Positions 47,512 through 58,300 of a stretch of 64,000 nucleotides of DNA are shown in pieces; position 1 is the first letter of the stretch, and every line of letters starts with the position of its first letter. Where the stretch lies: contig OZ017770.1 in the NCBI GenBank assembly GCA_963969345.1, positions 10,038,180-10,102,179 of the forward strand, in the 5' to 3' direction. Both the position numbers and the translations under genes were made by a program. The DNA is from Turbatrix aceti (taxonomy: Eukaryota; Nematoda; Chromadorea; Rhabditida; Panagrolaimidae). Below the pieces are notes generated by a model that made no database searches, was not told where the DNA came from, and worked only from the letters and a program-made list of their open reading frames with translations.

Positions 47512-49407
47512 ATGAATACATCGGAAGCTGGTGGTTCCTACGTCGAGGACTTTCGAGAACTTTATCACGGCGTGACCTGGGTCAAGAATTCTCTGTCGCG
47601 GTCCAAGTCTCCTTCACATCCCATTTCCGTGAATCAAGAGCTCCGGAAACGCATTGTACAGCGTTTGACAGCGCTCGCTCATGGTCGGGAGCCCGTGAGA
47701 GCCTTCGACCAGGTCTCCAGTCATCTGCCGGTGCTCAGGGTCATTAGGGACGACGTTTTGGCTTCTCAAGAAAGTCTACGGATTTTCAAAGGCACGGATG
47801 GGAGGACTTTTTGCGTCGGCTCGAACACGTCCTCGTCTGTTTACGTTCCGGAGTCATGGATTGCTGATCAGACGAGAACGGAATTGCTGCCGTTGATCAA
47901 TGTCCCTCAGCCGGTGACTTTGGCACCCGGGGCTGTCATTGTGGCACTTTGCGGTATGTTTTTTTTTATAAAATTTAAAAAAAAAATATTTTTTTAACAT
48001 TTCAGAGCTCTCCAAGCCGCAAAAACCTGTTTCCAGTGCTTCAACAGTTCTCAAGAATTCCAAGAAGCATCTCCAACGTCAAAACATTCTTGCAAATCGG
48101 AATGAGGCTAGTCCGGCTCCACCTCCTCCGAAGCGGACCAAAACCCTTTCTCAGCCTCCGGACGTGGTGCCAAGAGGTCGAAGTGGTCGTATTACGTCTG
48201 CTGGATACCCTGCCATGGAGAAGAAACTCGTCAATCGTCCTGCCGACTTTTTGGTCTCTTTTCGGAGGCATTGCATCGTCAATCAGCGGGAGCTTGTCCA
48301 AAAGCCGGCTGTTTTGACTTTTTTCCGGCCGGTAAAGTTGCCAGGCAAAAAAACGGTTTCTGCTAGGAAGAAGGCATCTACGCGATCTACTTCGATTTTA
48401 TCTTTTACCCCAATTTTGACCTTCAGAATCCCAAAACCAGTCGTGGGTCAAAAATTGTTGCCTGACATTCCTGGATTGTCAAAAGCTCGATCGGATATGA
48501 AATCTAGGAAACCGTCCAAGCCCGATGCCGCCCGTCGAATACAAATTCTTCAAAAAACGAGACTTTCAACTCAGGTGCGGTCAACCGGAGGTATTTCCTT
48601 GAAGCGGCGAGTTCAAAATGACGCCTTCGGACCAAACAAGGATGCTGCTCCCGGTGACTCGTCCATCGACAATCCTTTGGCCTCTGCAAATTTAAAGAAG
48701 AGCAATAGAGCGGATGTCGTGTCTTCTGGGGACACAGCACCTGAACCCAGGCCGTCTGTCCACACAAATCGGACTTTCTACTTCCGCGGTGACATTTTTG
48801 TCATCACACGAGCCAACAGTGGTTCTGTGAGCACCGAAGAACTAAGTGAGTTGTTTTATTTTATTTTTTATTAAACTTGAGGATCCATTTTTGATATTCT
48901 TCCCCAAAAAAGGTCGAAAATACAAATTTTATACAAAAATAATTTTTTTACCCTGCTTTGCCTTCAGCTCGCCGCTCTAAGCTTCCTCACGTCGGCATGG
49001 CTTACAAGCGCACCTGCACCACGTGGAACAACCTCCGTCGGTACGGCAAGCGTCGAATCCGCCTGAATCATCGCAAACGAGGTATGTAACACTGTTCTGT
49101 ATTTTTTTCATTTACCAGTTTATTAATTTCAGTTTTTGTTCCCAAATCAAAGACTGTACAGAGTCTTTTGGCGTCCGATACGGTGATTTAAAACATTTGG
49201 GTATTTTTTTCATTTACGTGGAGATTTTTTCAGACCGGTCAGTTCCCGCCAACCAAGGTGACGACTCAACGACGCGAGCTTCTTTGTCATCTTTGTGATT
49301 GTCTGAAGACGGCTACCACGCAATGCTCAAGGTGTGAAGGCTACGTCTGCTCGAAGGATTGCCTCGAACTTCACAAGGACGTCGTTTGTCCCGCTCGTTA
49401 CGCGTGA
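47512..49407 (+). CDS. Protein with C-terminal zf-HIT zinc finger
   Basis: Exons 47512-47953, 48006-48845, 48968-49081, 49133-49182 and 49234-49407 join in frame to 539 residues. At the extreme C-terminus, residues 500-534 follow C-x2-C-x9-C-x2-C-x4-C-x3-C-x3-H-x4-C, with C-S-x-C-E-G-Y-V-C in the middle. This is the HIT-type zinc finger; C-x3-C-x3-H spacing argues against a MYND finger. HIT fingers occur in subunits of the SWR1/INO80 chromatin remodellers and of snoRNP assembly factors (ZNHIT1 also carries it at its end). The rest of the protein is basic, Ser/Pro-rich and not recognised. A role in chromatin or RNP assembly is inference. Confidence 0.75.
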
Positions 49408-49672
49408 TCTCCTGAACTTTTTTTTAAAGGTTTGCAATGAATGAATTTTCTTTGAATATCTTATTTAATTTGAACTTTGTTTATATCGGAAATTATTGTT
49501 GTCGTTTGCACGATAAACAGTGACAGATGTGAAAAACATGCATGATCAGGTCGGGTGCGTTGTTGGTGGATTCACACGTGGGTGGGGTGTAGTGTATCTG
49601 ATAGGGGTAGCTAGGCAGAACGAAGAACTTTACGTGTTCTCCAATAAGTAAATCTACTACTAAGCAGCGTCC
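49408..49672. other. Spacer of inverted duplication, right end
   Basis: 3' flank of the zf-HIT gene, ending at the inner edge of the right arm. No feature seen. Confidence 0.5.
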
Positions 49673-49750
49673 CATCCCGGGATACAGTATTCCTTGTCCT
49701 CTGGCAACGAATTTATTATTCTTCACACTATTTATCAAAAAAGACACATT

Positions 49751-50803
49751 TTATTTTTTGACTTTGGCAAATCCAATACGTTGCTTTCCATAATCGTAGA
49801 CGGTACAGTATGAGCAAATGAAATTGTTTTGCAGAATAAATTTGTTTCCACCATCATAAATAGGTAACACATAACTGTCGCCAAAAGAAAATGCAAAATT
49901 TTCTTTGGAAATGGTCACATTTTTTCCACTGACAGTAAGTACAATGTCGGGAACAGAATCGAGAGACGATACTACTATTCCCGCAGCATCTTGCCCACCT
50001 GTTTGAGCAAGGATAGAATTACGCAATTCCGTGGGGACATACAGATAAGGCAAATATTCATTAAGGGCTGCCGCGACGACTTCATACGATTGTTGTGAAG
50101 TGAAATTTCCAGCATACGCATTGGATACTGTAAACTGACTGTTGGTCAGATCTGTGTAAATCACGTCGTCAGAACAGTGATCGGCATCAAGTCCACCAAG
50201 CGTGAGGACTCCGACGCCTGCGGACATTTCAGAAGGGGGTGACAAGTAAGCTGTAATAATAGCTTCTGAAAAAACCCCCTGATTGACGGCTTGAATGAAC
50301 GGTGATGTAATTTCGCCGGACGAGACAGTAGGTCTGAGTCCAAGAACTCCATCATATTCGTGACGCAGGTTTAAACTAGACGTCGCTTGACCAAAAGTAA
50401 CATTGGCAACGACAACACTGCTTCCGACCGCACCGAATGCCAATGTATCAACACCCAGAAAGCCTGACACATCTTGTTTTGTACCATCATTGTCATCAAA
50501 GCTAATGGAAAATGAAGATCCATTTTTTTGGTAAGTCGATGACAGTTCTGAATTGAATGTTTTTTTTTCATCAGAATCAGTAACGTCCGGAATCCAAAAG
50601 CCGGAAGAACTGGTGTCGAGGAGAACAGTGAACTGCTGCGGAGGGGTGCCAACAGTTATGTTTCCAAGAAATCCAATGGTTGACCATCCAAACGCTTCTT
50701 GAATGATTTTGGAAGCATTCGGGGACGGGAGCCGAGTGATTGGTATCTTGACGACCGCTGAGGCTGTAATGCCGAGAAGAGCAAGTAGAACGAGTGTTTT
50801 CAT
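49751..50803 (-). CDS. Pepsin-family (A1) homologue, likely non-catalytic, right copy
   Basis: The 350-residue, intronless partner of the gene at 41303-42355, from which it differs at one visible residue: Gly138 (VTFGQAT) in place of Cys. Gly lies in the usual context for this fold, so the Cys in the left copy is probably the newer state. The loss of the second catalytic Asp (Asn248-Glu249-Tyr250) is shared, so it happened before the duplication. Promoter with TATATATA and the two repeated motifs is duplicated too, so both copies should be expressed alike. Confidence 0.9.
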   Translation of the reverse strand: MKTLVLLALLGITASAVVKIPITRLPSPNASKIIQEAFGWSTIGFLGNITVGTPPQQFTVLLDTSSSGFWIPDVTDSDEKKTFNSELSSTYQKNGSSFSISFDDNDGTKQDVSGFLGVDTLAFGAVGSSVVVANVTFGQATSSLNLRHEYDGVLGLRPTVSSGEITSPFIQAVNQGVFSEAIITAYLSPPSEMSAGVGVLTLGGLDADHCSDDVIYTDLTNSQFTVSNAYAGNFTSQQSYEVVAAALNEYLPYLYVPTELRNSILAQTGGQDAAGIVVSSLDSVPDIVLTVSGKNVTISKENFAFSFGDSYVLPIYDGGNKFILQNNFICSYCTVYDYGKQRIGFAKVKK

Positions 50804-50836
50804 CGCTTGAGAATGAAGTTTCGGTAGTCTAACGGG

Positions 50837-50844
50837 TATATATA
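50837..50844 (-). promoter_or_regulatory. TATA box of right-arm aspartic-protease homologue
   Basis: TATATATA, mirror of 41262-41269. Confidence 0.6.
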
Positions 50845-51359
50845 GGCCACCTAAACAATGTCTGGTAGATTGTTGACAATTTTGAACGTCATCATTGTCA
50901 AAATAGCGGAGACGTGGTGAACAATGCCTGTAGTTGAAAATCGTTTTCTAATTGTTTACAAATGCATCTTTCACATTAAATTGCGTGCAATAGGATGCGT
51001 CTGATCGTGATCATCGTCAAAATAACAGCCCCGCTTTCAAAAAAAGTTAACGTTGGCGTATCGTACTTTTATTAAAATAAAAAAATAAAAAAAATTCACA
51101 CACGCGATTTTATTTGAACTACCGATTTTTAGAAAATTCAGCAGTTGGAGTAATTTGCAGGGATCCAAGATGAGGGCTTTACTGTATTTTCGGGTACGGA
51201 GATACAATCACTATGAATGCGCTTTTGTACTGCGGTGCAATGGGACGCTTATCTTTAAACGGTTCGAACCCATCAGAGTCCCCGACACATTTAGGATTTT
51301 TTATGGTCATAATAAAATACATTATTGGTTCATTATTGGACCAAAAATCCAAAAAGTAT

Positions 51360-51432
51360 CGCTCCCGGGTGGGTTCGAACCACCGACCTTTCGGTTAACA
51401 GCCGAGCGCGCTGCCGACTGCGCCACAGAAGC
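51360..51432 (-). tRNA. tRNA-Asn (anticodon GUU), right-arm copy
   Basis: Exact mirror of the tRNA at 40674-40746, same 73-nt structure and anticodon. Confidence 0.93.
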
Positions 51433-51589
51433 GTGCTCCTCCGAAAAATGCAGAAAATTTTAAGGAAATAATGCGTGTTTTTTGACTACAATACAATACC
51501 ATAAATTTTCTCTTTATTGCATATCGTATTTAATAAATGTTTAGAAATAAGAATCTGTTCATTTTTGTGCATTTTGAGGGGTTTAAAAA

Positions 51590-51679
51590 CAAAGCTACGC
51601 ACCTGGCTGAAATTAAAGTTTTTAGACAGTAAGTTGATGCAAATCGTGAAATTGTCAGTTAAACGAGTGCGTAGCTTTG
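51590..51679. repeat. Hairpin-forming inverted repeat, right-arm copy
   Basis: Mirror of 40427-40516; one stem base differs at 51666. Confidence 0.65.
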
Positions 51680-51881
51680 CTTTTGGACGACATGGTCTAA
51701 ATTTTTTTTGAAAATTGTTTTAAATTATTTCACAAATCATTGTTAAACTAAAATAAATTTAAAATGATCAAACCTATGCGACGTGCTTTTTTTTCAAAAA
51801 AACAAAGCATGGCTCACATTTGTCTGACGGGAGCATAAAACTATGTACAATCAGGTCCTGGCCGAATTCAATGAGTTTTCC

Positions 51882-52355
51882 GCTTGGTTTTTCTAAACAT
51901 CATATTTAAATGTATAAGTACTTTTATTCGAAAAAAAATACTTATATGAATTTTTTTTCCGATTTTTCTGGCCAACGGGCCGCACCGGTTTTTGCAGCCA
52001 GCCGGCCAGATTTTGTGCTTTGGGTATTGCAAAATCGACCAAGACTACAATAAAAGACCAAAACAAAGCTCATACGCGACAGACTGCATCACCGTTGCCA
52101 TGCAAGGGGGACATAAGATCCTTGATTGGCAACTGTTATAAAAAATACGACGTTGTAAAAAATCGCCCGTCTAAAAATGAAAGCACAAAAGCGGCGATAC
52201 AATGTTGCAAGGGCAATGTGATTCATCAATGCTTGCGTCGTACCAGGGTCTGTCTCTGAGTTTTTTTTCTGACATAAGGCAAACACATTTATTCTTTTTT
52301 TTTGTAATTCCGTCGTGTGTAGATTTCCATGCTTAATTTTTATTGATTTTTAGAA
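51882..52355. other. Upstream region of first 376-aa-family copy
   Basis: Includes GCTTGCGTCGTACCAG (near 52230), which recurs upstream of the second family copy (near 54210), so the promoter region was duplicated with the gene. An acceptor-like ATTTTTAG ends 2 nt before the next ATG. Confidence 0.5.
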
Positions 52356-53515
52356 ATGAAGATTGTAAGACTGAAATTCGACGATGGAAGCGAAAAACTT
52401 GTCAGTCTTTCGGATCCTCGTGTTCCCCGATCGCGAACATCTGACGACGTTGTGGTCGGCGACCTTTGCCGCTACTTAACCGACGATCGATTGATCTACG
52501 CCGAAGTGGTCGAAGTTGCCGACGTCTATGATGGCCCAGCCGACGATTCTCCAACGCTTAGCTCAGTTGATCACAATATTATGAATGAACTTGCAGAACT
52601 GAGAGAAATCATCAAAGACAATGTGGTGAACAGGAACCCGCTTTTTATACGAAAATCAGACCCGCAGGAGATTCTTGAACTTTCTCCTGACGTTGAGACA
52701 ACTGAACCGTCTCCCAAAGACAGCGTTCGTGAAGTAACTCCAGCAACCGGAGTTGTCAACGAGAGCGAAAATGATAGGCCGGACTATTCAGATGATTGGC
52801 GATCGGTCAGTCAGAAAAAAAATTTACCGAACCTGCGTGGAAATCCAGATATAGCCAAATCAAGTGCAATGTTCCACCTTGTGCACGGATACAGGTGATG
52901 ACTGCTGAAGGCGATAACGTGCCCCTTGAATCTCTAGGATTTGACGGCTTGGTCAGATCATTTGAAGCAATATGGAAATACGCCAAGCTGCCTCCGATTT
53001 CAGACAAGCATGTAGGTTTTTATGGCTCAAAAAATCGAAGAAAAACTTTTTTTGTTTTTTTTCAGAGTAAACGTTGCGTTAGCCTTAAATCACCTTTGTA
53101 ATCCATGCCTAAAGGCATTCAGTCAAACACATGTCGTTTCGTTCACGCTTTCGATCAGCGCTTATCTCTTTGATATGGATGTTTTGCGCATTGCGTTTCT
53201 TCCTGGCATTTTAAGCGTATTCCACACAAAAGAGCGCGACCCTCTTACGAAGAAAAAACGGCGTCTCAACAAAGAAGCACAAGAAGCATTTTATTTCCTT
53301 GTTGACTATTTCTCTACAATAATCATTGACAAGAGCGACCCTGAGCGCTCATTGTGGCCAACAGTTGTGAGAAATGCGTTCAACCGGTCCGTCAACATTC
53401 TGATCAAAAATGAAAGACGTTCATGTTATGGCGCGCCGCGGTCGTCGATCAACCCATATGCGACATACGTTATCCCTTATCATAAGCCTATTTTTAACAT
53501 TCTTACTGCTTTTTA
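52356..53515 (+). pseudogene. 376-aa family, copy 1, broken
   Basis: Clearly homologous to the intact copies at 54.4 and 57.2 kb (start MKIVRLKFDDGSEKLV, then VVGDLCRYL and VEVADVYDGP). Two defects are visible. Near 52815-52828, an A/T homopolymer is one base short relative to the paralogues, so the reading frame changes before the segment equivalent to YGQIGYC. At about 53009, the splice donor that reads GTAAGT in the paralogues is replaced by GCATGTAGGT. The 3' exon (from about 53066, stop at 53513-53515) still reads well (NKEAQEAFYFLVDYF). A sequencing error in the homopolymer could explain the first defect but not the second. Upstream acceptor ATTTTTAG is kept. Confidence 0.8.
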
Positions 53516-54367
53516 ATAGCATCAAAAATGAAATTTATGAAGTTGCGGATTTTTTATTGTTGTGACCGGTAAAGAAGTCCAAGGTTCTGCAATTCACATG
53601 ATTTATAGGAGATCATTCATTGTTCGACCTGTCAACGTGGAAACTTTTCTCCTTGGCATGCTGCGACAAATTTTGTATGTATCATATTTCGCCCTGATTC
53701 AAAGATACAAAAGTGCATTTTAATGGTTTTTTTGACACCGAATAAAAATTGTGCTCTTGATTTATTTAGACAAATACATAATGTTGCAATGACAGCAGAA
53801 ATAAACAAAATTATCAGAGAAGCTAACATATCTTTTTGTTTCGTATTTTTTGGAACAATGGCGTTTTGACAAGGAGATCAAATTTGTGAGTGCCATGCGT
53901 TGATAACATTTTTTTTGATCATTTTCGACGCAAATTTGATCAAAATTTTCGTGTTGAGCATTCGAGCGAGCGTCTCGGCCTGAATGACAACACTTGTTGT
54001 GATTGGTGTTTTGAAAAAATTTAAAGTTACACAATTGCAACAATCAAAAATCCATTAGTAGACTGATACAACATATCACAGTCAAATTTATTTATTACAT
54101 AGTTAACGGTTGTGAAAAATACAGCGTGTATATCAAATTTTAATTGAAAATTTGAAAGCCCAAAAACGTACATAGCAATGTTGCATGGAAAATGCGATTC
54201 ATCATGCTTGCGTCGTACCAGTCCTCCTTTGTTACTATATTATTTCCCAGACATCAATAACCCCGTAGGCAAACACATGCATTCGTTTTTTTTTATTTTT
54301 ATCAAGTATGGTCGCTCTATTTTTTTGGTTTGATTTTAGAGCCTAATTATCACGAATTTTTTCAGGA
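53516..54367. other. Intergenic between family copies 1 and 2
   Basis: Holds the upstream region of copy 2, including the shared GCTTGCGTCGTACCAG block. The open frames at 53632-54043 on the minus strand have no support. Confidence 0.45.
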
Positions 54368-55550
54368 ATGAAGATTGCAAAGCTGAGATTTGTCGACGGG
54401 AGCGAAAAGCTCGTAAATCTTTCGGATCCTCGTATTAGCCGATCACGAACATCTGAAGACGCTGTGGTCGGCGACCTTTGCCGCTACTTAATTGAGGACC
54501 GATGGGTCGTTGCCGACATTGTCGAAGTTGCCGACGTCTATGATGGCCCAACTGATAAAATCCTAACGCCCCAACAAATAATGCCACAACAAATAACCAA
54601 CGAACTTGCCCAACTTCGCAAAATTATTACCAACAATGTGGTTTTCAATCAAACAGCACCGTTTGTACCAAATTCAAACTCGACGGAGATTATTCAACTA
54701 TCACCTAACGTACCGTTCATCGAATATACCGTTCCTCGAATTGAACCGTTTTTTGAATATAGCGTTCCTGAAGTTACTCCGGTAGTCAATATTGCAAACG
54801 GAACCGAAAATAAATGGCCTGATCATTCAAACGGCCGAAAATCGGTTAACCAGGAAATAAATCCGATTGAACCTGCATTGAAATTTGGATACGGCCAAAT
54901 TGGATACTGTCTTCCGCTGAATGCACGGATGCAGGTGATATCAGTCGAAGGCGATAAAGTGCCCCTCGAATCTCTGGGATTGGACGAATTGATAAAAACG
55001 TTTGAACCCAAGTGGAAATGCCTTAAGCTGCCACTAATTGCAGAGAGGTAAGTTTTTCTGAAGAAAAAAATCTAGATTTTAGTAATTTATTTTTTTTAGA
55101 GTAAACATTTTTTTTGCTTTCAAGCACCTCTGCAATCTATGCCTAAAGGCATTCCGTGAAAAAAATGCGGTTTTGTTTGTGCTCCCGATCAGCGCCTATC
55201 TATTTGAAATGGACGTTTTACGAACCGCGTTTCTTCCTGGCATAATAAGTGTGTTCCACACAAAGGAGCGCAATCCAGTGACAAAGAAAAAACGCCGCCT
55301 CAACAAAGAAGCACAAGAAGCTTTTTATTTTCTTGTTGACTATTTCTCAACAATTGTCATGGACAAGCGTGATCCCGAGCGCCCCTTGTGGCAAACAGTC
55401 GTGAGGAATGCGTTCAACCGGTCCGTCAGCATTCTCATGAAAAAAGAGAAACTTTTGTTTGATGGCACGCCACTTTCTTCTACCAACCAATATCTGCCTT
55501 ACGTTATCCCTTATCATAAGCCTGTTTTTAACACTTTTAATGCTTTTTGA
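54368..55550 (+). CDS. 376-aa family, copy 2, intact, unknown function
   Basis: Two exons (54368-55047, 55100-55550) give 376 residues. The N-terminal ~60 residues are a compact domain (KLVNLSDPR, RSRTSEDAVVGDLCRYL, VVADIVEVADVYDG), predicted beta-rich. A variable acidic/Pro linker follows, then a conserved middle (YGQIGYCLP; ESLGLDELI). The C-terminal domain (MDVLRTAFLPGI, LNKEAQEAFYFLVDYFSTI, LWQTVVRNAFNRSVSIL) is helical. The pattern of the last part (helix, W, then VRNAFNRSV) recalls the BEN domain of chromatin proteins, but this is weak. No signal peptide or membrane segment. The ATG lies 2 nt after TTTTTCAG, a trans-splice-like site shared by all three copies. Confidence 0.8.
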
Positions 55551-56032
55551 TTAGCAGTAAAGCTTAAATTTTGTTTGTATGCACTACCTTTCTTCGACCC
55601 GATTGACACTTGTTAAACATAAAAATTTAAAATTAGCCTTAAAAAAGCATTTTTTGAATTACATTTATTAATAATTTTTACATTTTTTTTAGCCATAGAA
55701 ATTCATTATAAAAGTTAGTTTTAGCCAAAATTAGGTAAGATAGTAACCGCTTTCGATCGTTTAGGTTGGAAGTTACTTGTCTTAACTTGGTTGACATTCA
55801 ACGCTCATTTTAATGTCAGTCACAGACAATTTTGGCATGATTCAGTTTATTCTGGGGAAAGTACTTATCCGAATATCAAACAAAATGTGACAAGCAGGCA
55901 GACAGGCGACCTGCGATAATTATTGCAAATCGCAAAGTCTTCACATGTGCAAATAACACCGTGACAACTTGTAAAAAAAATAAACAAAAACACCACAAGT
56001 GAATACACATTTATAAACACGATCTTATTTAT
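55551..56032. other. Convergent gap between family copies 2 and 3
   Basis: Copies 2 (+) and 3 (-) are tail to tail here. AT-rich, no other feature. Confidence 0.45.
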
Positions 56033-57219
56033 TTACGCAGATAAAAAGGCATTAGAAGTGTTAAAAATAGGCTTATGCCCAGGAATAACGTAACGCAGAA
56101 ATTGATTTGTCGTTAAACGTGGCGTGCCATCACATAAACGTCTTTCTTTTTTCATCAGAATGTTGACGGACCGATTGAACGCATTCCTCACAACTGTGTG
56201 CCACAATGAGTGCTCGGAGTCCCGCTTGTCAATGACAATTGTAGAGAAATAGTTCACAAGGAAATAGAAAGCTTCCTGTGCTTCTTTGTTGAGACTCCGC
56301 TTCTTTTTCTTTGCTACCGGACGGCTTTCTTTTTTATGGAACGCGCTTATTATGCCGGGAAGAAACGCGGTGCGCAGAACGTCCATCTCAAAGAGATAGG
56401 CGCCGATTGGGAGCGCAAACAAAATAGCGTTTGTTTGACTAAATGCCCCCAAGCATGGATTACAGAGGTGCACGAATGCAAAGGAAATGTCCAGTCTGAA
56501 AAAAACAGAAAACATTACAAATATTTAGTTTTTTGTATCTGAAAAACTTACTTGTTGGCAATCAGAGGCAGCTTGGCGCATTTCCACTTGGCTTCAAACG
56601 CTATGACCAAGTCGTCAAATCCCAGAGATGTGAGCTGCACTTTATCACCTCGGACATCCATTACCTGAATCTGTGCTTTTGGAGGAAAACAGTATCCGAT
56701 TTGGCCGTAACTGGATTTCCATGAAGGTTGAGTAAAATTTTTTTCTGGACTGACAGATCGAAAATCTTCTGAATGATTCGGTCCATCATTATTTTCGCTC
56801 TCGTTCACAACCCCGGTTACTGGAGTAAATTCACGGTCGTCATTTTCGGGAAACGGTTCAGTTATCGCAACATCAGGAGACAATTCAAGAATCTCCGGTT
56901 GGTTCGAATTTTGTACAGAAGACGATGTTTGCTTGTTGTTGTTACTAACTACGTTATTTGTAATAATTTCGCGTAGTTGAACAAGTTCGTGGAAGATTTG
57001 TTGCTGTATTAAACTGGAGTTTGGAGTTCCATCGGCCGTGCCATCATAGACGTCGGCAACTTCGACTACTTCGGCGACGACTAATTGGTCATCGATGAAG
57101 TAGCGACAGAGATCGCCGACCACAGTGTCGTCAGATGTTCGTGATCGGCGAACACGGGGATCCAAGAGGCTTACAAGCTTTTCGCTTCCATCGTCGAATC
57201 TCAGTCTTACAATCTTCAT
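56033..57219 (-). CDS. 376-aa family, copy 3, intact, unknown function
   Basis: Exons 57219-56552 and 56495-56033 give 376 residues, the same length as copy 2 although the linker has diverged. The conserved blocks are the same: DGSEKLVSLLDPRV, TSDDTVVGDLCRYF, EVADVYDG, YGQIGYCFPP, SLGFDDLV, MDVLRTAFLPGI, LNKEAQEAFYFLVNYFSTIVID, VVRNAFNRSVNIL. Single intron at the same place and phase (2) as in copy 2. The blocks are kept while linkers change, which indicates selection on two folded domains. The upstream acceptor TTTTTTCAG lies 2 nt before the ATG. Confidence 0.8.
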
Positions 57220-58300
57220 TCCTGAAAAAAATAAATAAAATTGAGCACAAAAACGACAACATGCTAAAGCACCACGGAAAAATGAGTGGACCGTACAAAG
57301 TCGTAGGGGTCAAGAGAAACGCACTAGCGCGATGCGAACGAACATCGATGACTCACAAATGATGTCTGGGACTTTTGCAATGTAACAATGCAACGTTTTT
57401 GTGCTGTCAGAATTGTACTTGCGATTCGTTATTTAAGATAATCGGTACCGCCTCTCTACGATCGATAGATCTGTGCTTATTAACCGAAATTGCCGACACC
57501 GATGTACACATTGTAACAGATAAAACTTTGACACCCAATTTCATTGTAACTTGCATGTTAAACAAAAAATATACCGTGAACAAAACACAGATCAAATGTC
57601 TTCAAAATGAAATTTGTGACGTCAAATTCATAAATAGAGAACATAATGAACTCCGTATTATTAAATAAAAAAAATATTTTCACATTAAAAAAAATCAAAC
57701 CGTTTTTGGTCTGAATGTGAGCGCGATCAAATGCATGCCCCATTATCAGGGTCGTCAGAATGAAACTTCGGATACTTTTGATTATGAATTTTCATTTTGA
57801 ATTCAAAATTCATAATTTTTTTTCCATTTTTAGAATAGAAATGTAATGTAAAGTGTTTAAAATTAATAAAAAAAATTTGAACTTTTTATTTTTTTTGTTA
57901 ATATGCACCGTTAGTAAGGTTGTGCAAAATTAAATGTATGTACACACATATTTATCATTATATTTTTAAATTTGATATGAATGCAATTTAATCTAGTATC
58001 AAACAAATGTTTTTCGTGAACAATAAAAAAGTGATAATGGCTAGTTGTGTATTTATTTTTTTAAAAATTACGGAGTTATTGTTGCTTTAGCTATCAAAGT
58101 GAGATTAACGCGATAACTGAATACAGTTTGTCATCTAACTATTTGCGTCACAATAACATCAAATGTTTTATCAAATGATTATTATGACAATTAATTAACA
58201 GATTTTTTTCCAAATAAAAATTTGCATACTAATTTTAATTTTTTTTTACTAAAATTTTTTTTGGGAAACATTAAATTTGCTCATAAATGTTCCATTTCAG
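57220..58300. other. Intergenic, 1.1 kb
   Basis: Upstream region of family copy 3, then AT-rich sequence. No gene supported; an acceptor-like CATTTCAG ends at 58300. Confidence 0.4.

Larger units (their letters stand above)
49673..51881. repeat. Right arm of 2,209-bp inverted duplication
   Basis: Reverse-complement partner of 40225-42433; see that entry. Spacer between arms is 7,239 bp. Confidence 0.97.
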
